From positions 1 to 53,564 of the forward strand of contig CAAGPV010000052.1 in NCBI GenBank assembly GCA_900771975.1: DNA of 53,564 nucleotides, given 5' to 3'. Below, piece by piece: positions 1 through 8,030 of this stretch. The DNA comes from an uncultured Prevotella sp. GTDB taxonomy: Bacteria; Bacteroidota; Bacteroidia; Bacteroidales; Bacteroidaceae. Position 1 is the stretch's first letter. Each line of letters begins with the position of its first letter. A model generated the notes under the pieces. The model saw only the letters and a program-made list of their open reading frames with translations. It did not search any database and was not told where the DNA came from. The translations under genes and the position numbers were made by a program.

Positions 1-41
1 AGCAGACATTCTGAACAGGAATAAACAATAAGGCGTACAAC
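1..41. repeat. Left copy of 41-bp direct repeat bounding module A
   Basis: Positions 1-41 match 9763-9803 at 39 of 41 bases. Both copies run directly into a terminator hairpin built from the same GTACAAC arm. The right copy is the 3' end of a small transcription unit; the left copy may be the end of a similar unit cut by the window edge. The pair brackets the 9.7-kb module A. Confidence 0.85.
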
Positions 42-76
42 TGAAATCATAATGATTTTGGTTGTACGCCTTTTTT
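32..76 (+). terminator. Rho-independent terminator
   Basis: Arms GGCGTACAAC (32-41) and GTTGTACGCC (61-70) pair perfectly; an inner AAATCAT/ATGATTT stem extends the hairpin, and six T follow at 71-76. It ends a plus-strand transcript that begins left of the window. It could also stop minus-strand transcription leaving the gene at 142-1629, although the T-run on that side is poor. Confidence 0.85.
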
Positions 77-141
77 GGTTGTCATTGAATTTGTTTATTG
101 GGCTGGTTTTGTGTTTTTAACGAACCACCACTGGTGTTTTT

Positions 142-1629
142 TCAGATTCTTTTGAAGAAACCTTCATATTCTTCATCCAATATTTTCCAAATACCATTTT
201 TGCGACCTCCTTCTCTGACAATCAATTTAAGGTCCGAAAGTTGTTTTAGGTATCGCTGTACTTGGCGTAGGGAAATGCCCATGCTCTCAGACATTTGCGT
301 GGCATTGATTTGAGGTGTTTGTGAAATCAATTTATAGATTTGTCGCTGAGCCTTTACAAATTCTTTTGTGACATTAGCTTTGGCTTTTACGACATCTCCG
401 GTCTCTTTTACGACGTCTTTTACGACATCTTCGGACGCTTTTACGACATGAGAATTGTCTTTTATGACATCCATGCCATAGTTGAGGTTCCACAGGGTAA
501 CATGGAATTCAGAAGCATTGGAATTGAACATTGGAGCATGATAATTCTCCAAATTCTCAAAACGCTTATATTCACCTATAATCTTCTTCATACCGCTACC
601 TCTCCGCTCCATAAGCTTTAAGCGATGAAAGAAATCTGCGAGCAAAGGATTGCGACGTTTCGAAGGTACAGTCATAGGATCGAGTTGTTGTATCAAGCGT
701 CCATCAAACATACCGCCTGGGGAATACACCTCCATTCGGTCATCATACATATCAATGTGTATTTCGCTACCAAGCTCCATGTAATCCCTATGAATGATGG
801 CGTTACATATTACTTCTGTTACGGCACGTTCTGGATAATCGGGCAGTTCCTCCCGATAATCATCTTCTTTCCACCATCTTCGGTGTGAATTGTTCCGAAC
901 AAATGCGACCGCATCTTGCAATTGTCCGATAACGCTACCCTCCAGTTCTGCATCATCCAAAGCCTCGCCCAAACCGCTTGTCATGTCTAAGCCATTCCAA
1001 CGGGTACAGAATATGCGAGAATGGTGAATAGGGGAGTCATCGGCCAAAAGAGCGCCAGCATTGGTAAGTTTTCCATCATTATCTACAATGCCCCATGATA
1101 CGAAATCACTATCATCAAACGATTGGTTCAACCGCTTGAAGTGTACGGATTTTAGCTTTGAGAAAGCCATATCCTCAAACTTATAGGGTGAAGGAATCGC
1201 ATCAAAGGAGCAACCTGCACCTTGCATTACAAGACTTTTTAGTTGAAGTCGGTCTGCAACAACAGACTCATTGCCAACTCTTACAAATGCTAAGCGTTGC
1301 TTATCGCCTATATAGTAATATGGTGTTTCTTGTCCCTTGTAAACATGAAGCAGCACAAGCTTCTTGCCTTCAACCTCTTTAAATTCAAGGTTGACGGCAG
1401 GTATAGGGTCAAGTTTTGTCTTTATCTCTTCGCTTATTCTTTCGGCATCGCTCTCTGCATCAACAAGACCAACTACTTGATCGTCATCACTGATGCCAAA
1501 CACTAATGTTCCGCCTTCGCCATTGGCAAAGGCAGATACACTTTTTAGCCAACTCTTAGGTCGCTTGAGTTCGAGCTGCTGTTTCTTGTCGTAGGCGGTT
1601 GCTTCGCCAATAAGCTTACGTATATTCAT
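142..1629 (-). CDS. AlbA_2/Schlafen-type ATP-binding protein with C-terminal HTH
   Basis: This 495-aa protein has the layout of the AlbA_2 ATP-binding regulator family: an N-terminal AlbA_2 (Schlafen-like) domain at roughly residues 10-130 with the motif ANGEGGTLVFGISDD, a GHKL-type ATPase segment around 265-400 with CNAIIHRDY as N-box, and a C-terminal winged helix (about 435-485) resembling those that bind DNA. Between them is an odd charged linker repeating DVVK/HVVK (about 395-430). Such proteins are common beside restriction and mobile-element genes, where a regulatory role is assumed; the target here is unknown. It is the last gene of the minus-strand cluster, 9 bp after the DUF5131 gene, so probably co-transcribed. 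Confidence 0.85.
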   Translation of the reverse strand: MNIRKLIGEATAYDKKQQLELKRPKSWLKSVSAFANGEGGTLVFGISDDDQVVGLVDAESDAERISEEIKTKLDPIPAVNLEFKEVEGKKLVLLHVYKGQETPYYYIGDKQRLAFVRVGNESVVADRLQLKSLVMQGAGCSFDAIPSPYKFEDMAFSKLKSVHFKRLNQSFDDSDFVSWGIVDNDGKLTNAGALLADDSPIHHSRIFCTRWNGLDMTSGLGEALDDAELEGSVIGQLQDAVAFVRNNSHRRWWKEDDYREELPDYPERAVTEVICNAIIHRDYMELGSEIHIDMYDDRMEVYSPGGMFDGRLIQQLDPMTVPSKRRNPLLADFFHRLKLMERRGSGMKKIIGEYKRFENLENYHAPMFNSNASEFHVTLWNLNYGMDVIKDNSHVVKASEDVVKDVVKETGDVVKAKANVTKEFVKAQRQIYKLISQTPQINATQMSESMGISLRQVQRYLKQLSDLKLIVREGGRKNGIWKILDEEYEGFFKRI

Positions 1630-1638
1630 ATTCTCAAT

Positions 1639-2400
1639 TTAGTCTTTACCTGTATTAAGAAAATCTTCATGTAGCATCTTGGGCATTTGTTGAATTATTT
1701 TTCCTTGTAGGAGTTTTCCATTCTTTTTTTTGTTGCCTCTAATTCCATCCTTACTCCACGTTCCCCATTGTTTGAAGAAAAATGGAATGGCATTATCTTC
1801 TGCTTGTCGTTTAATATTTAACACCCACTCCTCTTTCATAGGACGTGCAATCGGTCCGCTTTCTCCTCCAACGATAATCCAATCTATTCCTTTTAAATCG
1901 AGTGTACCCAAATCACACAATAGTGGTTCGCAAGATAGAAATTTAACGGTGGCAGAAAGGGGGCGTAATACATCAATCCTGAACTTGGTTGATATATCCT
2001 CAACAGTTGTACCTAACCATACATTATAAGGAATAGTTCGAGAGCTAAAATATTCAGCCATTCTTTCTGCTCGTTTAGTTAAAATCTGATATGTATGTTG
2101 TGGAGTTTTACTTATTACTTTCATAACTTCATCAACAAACTCAAATGGAACATCTTCATGAAAAAGGTCTCCCATTGAGCAAACAAATACAACTGAAGAC
2201 TTACGCCATTTTAAAGGTTCTTTTAATGCTTCAGGATGTATCGTATTTTTAAATCCATTCCTATACTTATAATTACCCATTGCAAACAGCCTGCGTGCCA
2301 TAGCTTCAGCATAGCAGTGTTTACATCCATTAGAACGTTTAGTACACCCTGTTACAGGATTCCATGTTCGTTCTGTCCATTCTATCTTTGTTGCTCTCAT
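1639..2400 (-). CDS. Three-Cys-motif protein, Gp37/Gp68-like (DUF5131)
   Basis: The 253-aa product begins with the family hallmark: WTERTWNPVTGCTK followed by CKHCYAE, giving three cysteines in a Cx6CxxC arrangement near residues 19-29, like a radical-SAM iron-sulfur loop. The later motifs GGESG and the ending FFFKQWG are also typical of the phage Gp37/Gp68 (DUF5131) family. Its chemistry is not established; a radical-SAM-like reaction is inferred from the cysteines only. The start codon overlaps the stop of the TcmP gene by 4 bp (ATGA), so the two are translationally coupled, matching the known pairing of three-Cys proteins with TcmP partners. Confidence 0.87.
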   Translation of the reverse strand: MRATKIEWTERTWNPVTGCTKRSNGCKHCYAEAMARRLFAMGNYKYRNGFKNTIHPEALKEPLKWRKSSVVFVCSMGDLFHEDVPFEFVDEVMKVISKTPQHTYQILTKRAERMAEYFSSRTIPYNVWLGTTVEDISTKFRIDVLRPLSATVKFLSCEPLLCDLGTLDLKGIDWIIVGGESGPIARPMKEEWVLNIKRQAEDNAIPFFFKQWGTWSKDGIRGNKKKNGKLLQGKIIQQMPKMLHEDFLNTGKD

Positions 2401-3527
2401 TTTACTACAATTGTATATTCACTTACTTTATGAATATTTGTTGCCTGTTTGTTGAATTTACCAATTATATCAACTTTTTGGTTTTCAATTAGTTCCGAAA
2501 TTGCTTTAACATACAGGGATGGTTCGCAACCATTCTGTAATGCAAACTTTAATCCTAATTTGTTGTTGGTAACATTTCCTAAAAGTATTTCTTTTTTAAT
2601 TTCTTCTAATACACGTTGTTTCTTATTGGTATTTGAAGGGTCAAAGAACAATGAGCCTAGCTCAAAATCATTCTCAATGTTACAATTAGATTCTCCTGCA
2701 AGTCTATCATGTTTCCAACATACCTTTAAAAACTTTTCCATTCCTAAGGTGTGATTTGTACCAAATATCAAGCCATAATAATTCTTCCCTTTTTGAATCG
2801 TATAAGAGTGAAGATAATATTCCTTATTTGCTGGAATAAGACTTCTAAAATATTCGGTGATAACTCTATGGCACTCTTTTGGCTGTGATTCATCGAAATT
2901 GATTTTTTCCTTATGAAAATAATTAGTCACAGCTGGTAGTTCACTAAATCTTTTGATAAAAGAAGAAGCTATGAAAAATATGAAATCTGTTTTGGGAAAG
3001 CTAATCAACTTAACAAATATATCATCTGCAATTTGCTTAAATCCGTATTGGTCTAAAAGGATAAATTTTGCACTATTTCTATCTTCTAAATTTTGAAGCA
3101 ACTTCGTGCTTTTTATTAGTGTCTTGAAATCTGCACTTTTGAAAAAAATATGTCTATTAAAGGGACACTTGAGAAAACATCCCTTTTGACAATTTTGCAT
3201 ATAATTAGAAATATTAGATTCAAGCTCTTTCTCTTTGTGAGTTAACAATTCATTAAATCCGAAATATACCTGTGGCGCATTTTGTTTAGACAAGAAAGTA
3301 CAGTGCTGCTTGTTTTCTCCTTTTGCCTCTTGCAATAAGATAAGCGGTGAGCCATTGTTGCCCATTGCATCCATACCGCTTCCTGCAAACATATCATAAA
3401 TAAGTACATTTGTTATATATTTATTATGAATGAATACAGGATACCATTCACGAAAGCATTCTTGGAATATCTCCAATTTTAGTTGCGTTTCTTCCGTAAA
3501 TTCCTTTTTATTTATATCTTTTGCCAT
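2397..3527 (-). CDS. tcmP: Three-Cys-motif partner protein TcmP
   Basis: The 376-aa protein matches the TcmP family, defined by adjacency to a three-Cys-motif protein. Visible motifs are IYDMFAGSGMD near residues 43-53, resembling the glycine-rich SAM-binding loop of methyltransferases, and KFILLDQYGFKQI near 150-162, resembling the acidic-turn motif of the same fold. A central cysteine-rich stretch (CQKGCFLKCPF) is unusual. The biochemical role of TcmP is not established; a methyltransferase-like fold is inference. It overlaps the downstream DUF5131 gene by 4 bp, and the pair sits inside a restriction/defence cluster, so a defence role is possible. Confidence 0.85.
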   Translation of the reverse strand: MAKDINKKEFTEETQLKLEIFQECFREWYPVFIHNKYITNVLIYDMFAGSGMDAMGNNGSPLILLQEAKGENKQHCTFLSKQNAPQVYFGFNELLTHKEKELESNISNYMQNCQKGCFLKCPFNRHIFFKSADFKTLIKSTKLLQNLEDRNSAKFILLDQYGFKQIADDIFVKLISFPKTDFIFFIASSFIKRFSELPAVTNYFHKEKINFDESQPKECHRVITEYFRSLIPANKEYYLHSYTIQKGKNYYGLIFGTNHTLGMEKFLKVCWKHDRLAGESNCNIENDFELGSLFFDPSNTNKKQRVLEEIKKEILLGNVTNNKLGLKFALQNGCEPSLYVKAISELIENQKVDIIGKFNKQATNIHKVSEYTIVVK

Positions 3528-3558
3528 ATTCTCTAATTTTTAATTACATAAATCAGAT

Positions 3559-3890
3559 TTATCTGAATACTGAGTCCTGATATTCATCCACAAGATAACG
3601 CTTGAAGATTTTCTCAACAAGCTTTGCATCAGCAGCCTTTATCTGTCCTTCCTTCTTAGCATTGACCATAGCTATAAGCAGCAACGAAACGGTTGTTATT
3701 CGCTGCTGACCATCAATGATGAATCTGTCTTCTATTCCTGACTGGATGCTTGACACAATACTACCAAAGAAGTGACTCCTGCGGTCACTGTTATGCAGTT
3801 TCATCAAGTCCTAAAACAACTGTTCACAGTTCTCTTCTTTCCAGTCGTAGTTACGCTGGTAAAGAGGGATATTATTAATGGTTGTGCATC
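3559..3890 (-). pseudogene. Broken DUF262 (GmrSD-type N-terminal) gene fragment
   Basis: The minus strand encodes NNIPLYQRNYDWKEEN, then an in-frame TAG (complement of 3811-3813), then a continuation with HFFGSIV and the DUF262 signature DGQQRITTV. The coding similarity stops at about residue 110 with a stop codon at 3559-3561. DUF262 proteins such as GmrS/BrxU and their relatives usually exceed 500 residues and use the DGQQR motif for nucleotide handling, so this is a truncated relic with a nonsense codon. It lies between tcmP and hsdS and may mark the scar of a lost defence gene. Confidence 0.85.
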
Positions 3891-3902
3891 ACCTTTCATA
3901 TA

Positions 3903-5303
3903 TTAAACTAAAATCATTTGTTCAACTTCTTTTTTTGCATTCTCAAGGATAGATTCTCCTTCTTCTTGCAGTTGTTTTGCTTGCTGGCGCATTGCATAGA
4001 TGTGGTTCGCAATCTCCTTTTGTTTGACAATAGGTGGAAGAGGAATGGGCATACTTCGATATTCTTGTGCATTAATATTTGCTTGTACCGCAGGTCTTTG
4101 AATTGTATCAACCCAGTACTTATAAATATTACTATTGCAATAATAAAACAAATAATCCGCATCTATTATATTTTCATTAAGAAAATATCTTATTAAATAG
4201 CCTGCAAATATTGCTTGTTCTTCCAAAAACTTGTGAATATAGCAACGTCCAACGGACCCACTTCTAGCAAAAAGAATATCATTTGGTTTCAACAAATAAT
4301 CATTTTCGATGTTAGATGCAGTTTTCTTGTCTGTCTGTTTTAGGTTTCCATATTCATCTATATCTGTGATTCTTATATACCTTATATCCCCTTTTTTATA
4401 CTCGACTGCACTTTCATTCGCCCCGTATTGTCCATTATTAAACGTAACATCACGAAGGGTCACCCATGTATATATACCTTTTAGGCTTTTGATAAAAGAA
4501 TAATTCTTGTTGAATTTTGGATCAAGTCTATCTTCCAAATCACTTCGGTTCACCTTGAATATTCTATTCTTCAAATCTGTCTTGATTTCCGGAATAGTTA
4601 TCCCAAGTTCATTGAGAATATATGCGTCAACGTTATCCAGAAGCTGTTTTGCTTCGGATTCCTTTTGCTTTTTCTGCAAATATGCAGACTTGATAACATC
4701 AACTATTACTTGTTGTCTCTCTATGTTGGGTAGAGGTATTTCAAGAGATTGATATTCTTCTGAATTAATATTGGGTTGGCCACTTGGACGCTGGATTGCA
4801 TTAACCCACTCTTTGTAAGCGTTTAGTTGTGTGTAAGTGAATATGTATTCTGGAAGTGCCTTATCCGTATTAATGATAAAACGAATGAGATAACCTGCGA
4901 AAAAGCAATCATAAAGAGCAGGCTTATGAATGTATGCCTTTCCTACAGTAGCTCCACTTCTTGCGATTAAAATGTCATTCTCACAAAGAATGTATTTATC
5001 TTCAATGATTTTAGCTGTTGCACCCAATTCATCATGAGAAATCAATCCATTCTCGTCAATATCTGTAATTCTTATATAACGAGGCTCTTTTATTGAACTT
5101 CTTGGGACTCCTGGCTCACTTGCTCCATACTGTGGTTTACATACAAGTACATCCTTCAATTTTACCTTGGGATACAATGAGTTCTGAACTTTACGATTAT
5201 ATAAAGCCATCTTTGGGTCCAATCGACCTTCTATCTCCGATCGTTGCACGATGAAGATTTTATTTTTGTCTATATGTTGGGGACCTTGATACATTTTACT
5301 CAA
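3903..5303 (-). CDS. hsdS: Restriction-modification specificity subunit (HsdS), two TRDs
   Basis: The protein (466 aa from the TTG at 5303; an ATG three codons later is an alternative start) has two tandem target-recognition half-domains. They are visible as an internal repeat: RSEIEGRLDPK and RSDLEDRLDPK begin the halves, each followed by a YGA(S/N)E motif and by RYIRITDIDE. Each half ends in a heptad-like helical spacer. This is the normal layout of a type I or BcgI-like S subunit recognising a bipartite DNA site. It overlaps the stop of the methyltransferase gene by 3-4 bp, so the two are translated together. The similar halves could favour recombination, but no second hsdS or recombinase is present. 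Confidence 0.93.
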   Translation of the reverse strand: MSKMYQGPQHIDKNKIFIVQRSEIEGRLDPKMALYNRKVQNSLYPKVKLKDVLVCKPQYGASEPGVPRSSIKEPRYIRITDIDENGLISHDELGATAKIIEDKYILCENDILIARSGATVGKAYIHKPALYDCFFAGYLIRFIINTDKALPEYIFTYTQLNAYKEWVNAIQRPSGQPNINSEEYQSLEIPLPNIERQQVIVDVIKSAYLQKKQKESEAKQLLDNVDAYILNELGITIPEIKTDLKNRIFKVNRSDLEDRLDPKFNKNYSFIKSLKGIYTWVTLRDVTFNNGQYGANESAVEYKKGDIRYIRITDIDEYGNLKQTDKKTASNIENDYLLKPNDILFARSGSVGRCYIHKFLEEQAIFAGYLIRYFLNENIIDADYLFYYCNSNIYKYWVDTIQRPAVQANINAQEYRSMPIPLPPIVKQKEIANHIYAMRQQAKQLQEEGESILENAKKEVEQMILV

Positions 5304-7468
5304 TCCAAACTTTGAATGAATTTTTTTAATTCTTGTCCAATAATATCCAACTCATTAACCGCAGTTTTCTTGCCTGTTGCATCATAGCCTATCTCTTCTG
5401 CTATCGCCATGAAGATAGGATAATCAGGGAGTTCTTTCTGTTTTTGTACAAGATAGCTATCTGTAAGCTTTGACTTCAAATCGTCTATCTTAGCAGCATA
5501 CTCTGCCAATAACTCAGCGTTCCATTCTTTATAAGCTTGAGTTTTCTTTATTGCAGTTGCTGACTTTAAATCGTGCGACTTCAACGAATTAACTTTTTCT
5601 TTCTGCTTCTGCCTAATTTCCCTGTCCCAGAGGTCTCTTTTCGCAATGTAGTCAGCATCTTTCAGAAGCTTCGCCTCAATTGATTTCTTCTTGCTTTCAA
5701 GTTCTTCCGTATGATCCTTCGGCCATTTCTTTAGGAATAAAACAGAACTTTTTACTCCTGCTCCATTTGCGGCAAAAGCAGTTTGTGGCATACTCACAAC
5801 AGCGACGATACGGAACCAGTCTTCCAATTGAGTACGCACATACTGCATACTGCTATTTGTGAGAATTCCATCAGGCAATACAATGGCAAGCATTCCTCCT
5901 TCTTTTAGGAACAAATAATCCTGCTCAATGAAAAGAACCTCACTTTGTTGTCCATCACGCGTATTATCACCAGCCTTAGCTTTAACCGCAAGCCAATCTT
6001 CTTCCTTTTTGCCTAACTGATAGGTTTTAAGGTATGCCTGTTCTGTCTGCCGAATGTTACTTCCGAAAGGTGGATTAGTAATGATGAAATCAAATGTTCC
6101 ATACTCGAAGCCTTTATTGCCTGTGCGCTCTTTGATTTCGGCATCAGAGACTAGTCCATCAGATGTTATGACATTTGTATGACCATCATCATGAATGATC
6201 ATATTCATCTTGGCTGCACGTGAAATCTGCTCATTGATTTCTATTCCATAAAGGTTCTTTTCGGCAAAGTCATGCCAATATGGGAACCACTTGGCATATT
6301 GTTTTGCATCATTTTTGTAATTCGGATAATAATCAGTGGCTTCGTTTCGTACTTTATTGAGAGCATAGAGCAAGAATCCGCCACTACCACATGATGTATC
6401 CAATACTTTTGAATCATGCGTAATAGGAAGCACGTCAACAATAAATTTAACGATTTCACGAGGTGTAAAGTATTGCCCGAAATTTCCGCGGAAGAATGAA
6501 CCCATAAAAGTTTCAAACGCACGGCCCTTACTATCAAGATCTGTTTCCCCAAGGTTTACACTTTCAAGATAGCTCACAACGGTCCTAATTTTCTCAGGAG
6601 TTAATCGAATGTTGTCACGGAACACTTCTGCATCACGCTTTCGTCCTTCTTCATAAAGAGCTTTTACCCTGTTGTACAGATTGTCATTTTCTTTAAGCCT
6701 GCGTTTGTGCTCGTCCTTTTCTTCTTTCTTTGATATTGTTATGATTTGGAAATCGTATGGTTCACCCATCTTTCTTGGCTTGCGTTCATCCCAGATCTTG
6801 CAAAATATGAGCTTATCAAGTTCATCAAAAGCTTCAGATGGATTCAACTGGCCTCCAGCCCATAATGCTTCATGAGCTTGTTTAAATCGACGAGTCAAAT
6901 CAGCTTGATCAATAACAGACAAATCAAAGAAACGCTGCTTCCCGTCTTCTTTCGGAAGATGTTCTGCACCATAAACATACTTGTAGTTAGCTATTTCTTG
7001 AACACCATATTGTGGTATATCAGGAAGCTGATTACGTGTATTTTGAGTCTTGTCAACTTCAAAATACTCATTCTTAATTCCAGATGTTACCCAAACATAT
7101 TTTACTTCGTTAGGTAGTGCAAACGCATAACTATATGCCTGGTTGATAGCCTGTTGAAATTCCGCTTCACTTACTTCCTGTTTCTTACATTCAACAAGAA
7201 TTAGTGGCTTAACACAAACCTCATCCTCAAAAACAACTATATCTGCTTCTTTTACTTCACTACCCATAGTGACAGGTTCAAACTGTTTGATTTGTCTCTC
7301 TGGATAGTTATAGTCTATAATCAACTGTAGAAAAGCCAATGTTTGGACTTGTTCTTCTGGGTTGTTATAGTTTCGCTCTTTGCCTTGGTAGCAATATTTT
7401 ATTCGAGACTTATCTTCATTAAAAGAAATAAGTCCCTTTTCAATTCCAATCTGTATATAATCTTTCAT
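5300..7468 (-). CDS. hsdM: N6-adenine DNA methyltransferase with N-terminal HSDR_N-like nuclease domain
   Basis: The 722-aa protein joins two modules. Residues 1-170 resemble the HsdR N-terminal nuclease domain: PEEQVQTLAFLQL, then an acidic EADIVVF (D76) and LILVECKK (E93, K95), the D...ExK signature of PD-(D/E)XK nucleases. Residues about 290-690 are an N6-adenine methylase with VLDTSCGSGGFLL (SAM loop, around 358) and the catalytic NPPFG (around 463), then a helical C-terminus. No HsdR helicase gene follows; the partner is the overlapping hsdS. This resembles BcgI-type enzymes, in which one chain cuts and methylates with a separate S subunit. Whether it cuts DNA is inferred from motifs only. 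Confidence 0.9.
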   Translation of the reverse strand: MKDYIQIGIEKGLISFNEDKSRIKYCYQGKERNYNNPEEQVQTLAFLQLIIDYNYPERQIKQFEPVTMGSEVKEADIVVFEDEVCVKPLILVECKKQEVSEAEFQQAINQAYSYAFALPNEVKYVWVTSGIKNEYFEVDKTQNTRNQLPDIPQYGVQEIANYKYVYGAEHLPKEDGKQRFFDLSVIDQADLTRRFKQAHEALWAGGQLNPSEAFDELDKLIFCKIWDERKPRKMGEPYDFQIITISKKEEKDEHKRRLKENDNLYNRVKALYEEGRKRDAEVFRDNIRLTPEKIRTVVSYLESVNLGETDLDSKGRAFETFMGSFFRGNFGQYFTPREIVKFIVDVLPITHDSKVLDTSCGSGGFLLYALNKVRNEATDYYPNYKNDAKQYAKWFPYWHDFAEKNLYGIEINEQISRAAKMNMIIHDDGHTNVITSDGLVSDAEIKERTGNKGFEYGTFDFIITNPPFGSNIRQTEQAYLKTYQLGKKEEDWLAVKAKAGDNTRDGQQSEVLFIEQDYLFLKEGGMLAIVLPDGILTNSSMQYVRTQLEDWFRIVAVVSMPQTAFAANGAGVKSSVLFLKKWPKDHTEELESKKKSIEAKLLKDADYIAKRDLWDREIRQKQKEKVNSLKSHDLKSATAIKKTQAYKEWNAELLAEYAAKIDDLKSKLTDSYLVQKQKELPDYPIFMAIAEEIGYDATGKKTAVNELDIIGQELKKFIQSLD

Positions 7469-7488
7469 CTTGACTGTTGTTATAAATA

Positions 7489-7902
7489 TTACTCAAACAC
7501 ACTCTTCTTCCAAGTTTTTGCCTTCTCCGTTAGACGGTACATCTGTTTTGGATGATTTGGCTGTTCTGGATATTTCCGTTCAATACTGCCATCTGCCAGT
7601 GCTGGAGCAATATAACTATCTTGCATTGTTTTACGTCTGACAATTCTACATAGTTTCATCATCTCTGGAACATCATCATAATCATTGTTCATAATTGCCA
7701 CTAACTTTTCAGCTTGAGCGGTACTTGGACGGTCAAACTCTTTTTCGGATGTCCACTCTGCCATCAATGTAGCCTTTAGGATGAATGCATCTATATGGAA
7801 TGACGGAATTGTGCAACCTTTTGTTTCCTGTTCATTGCAGATACAATCAAGTATTCCATATATTGTAAATCTTATCAGTTCTCCATTTTTGACATTTAAC
7901 AT
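7489..7902 (-). CDS. Small protein with probable winged helix, hsd operon
   Basis: A 137-aa protein of no family I can name with certainty. Its C-terminal third (ADGSIERKYPEQPNHPKQMYRLT) has the strand-turn-strand wing pattern of winged-helix DNA-binding domains seen at the ends of Fic and AlbA_2 proteins. The N-terminal part is mixed alpha/beta with several cysteines. It starts 20 bp before hsdM in the same direction, so it is probably the first gene of the operon. A role as operon regulator or restriction accessory is possible but not shown by sequence. Confidence 0.7.
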   Translation of the reverse strand: MLNVKNGELIRFTIYGILDCICNEQETKGCTIPSFHIDAFILKATLMAEWTSEKEFDRPSTAQAEKLVAIMNNDYDDVPEMMKLCRIVRRKTMQDSYIAPALADGSIERKYPEQPNHPKQMYRLTEKAKTWKKSVFE

Positions 7903-8030
7903 TTTTTAATTATCATGGACAAAGATAATCATTTTTTCTAAACCTCCATAATTATTATTGCCTATTCTTTTATTCCTGCAAAGAATTCCTGATAACCTTG
8001 TCCTTACTTATATCATTCATGACATGTTTT

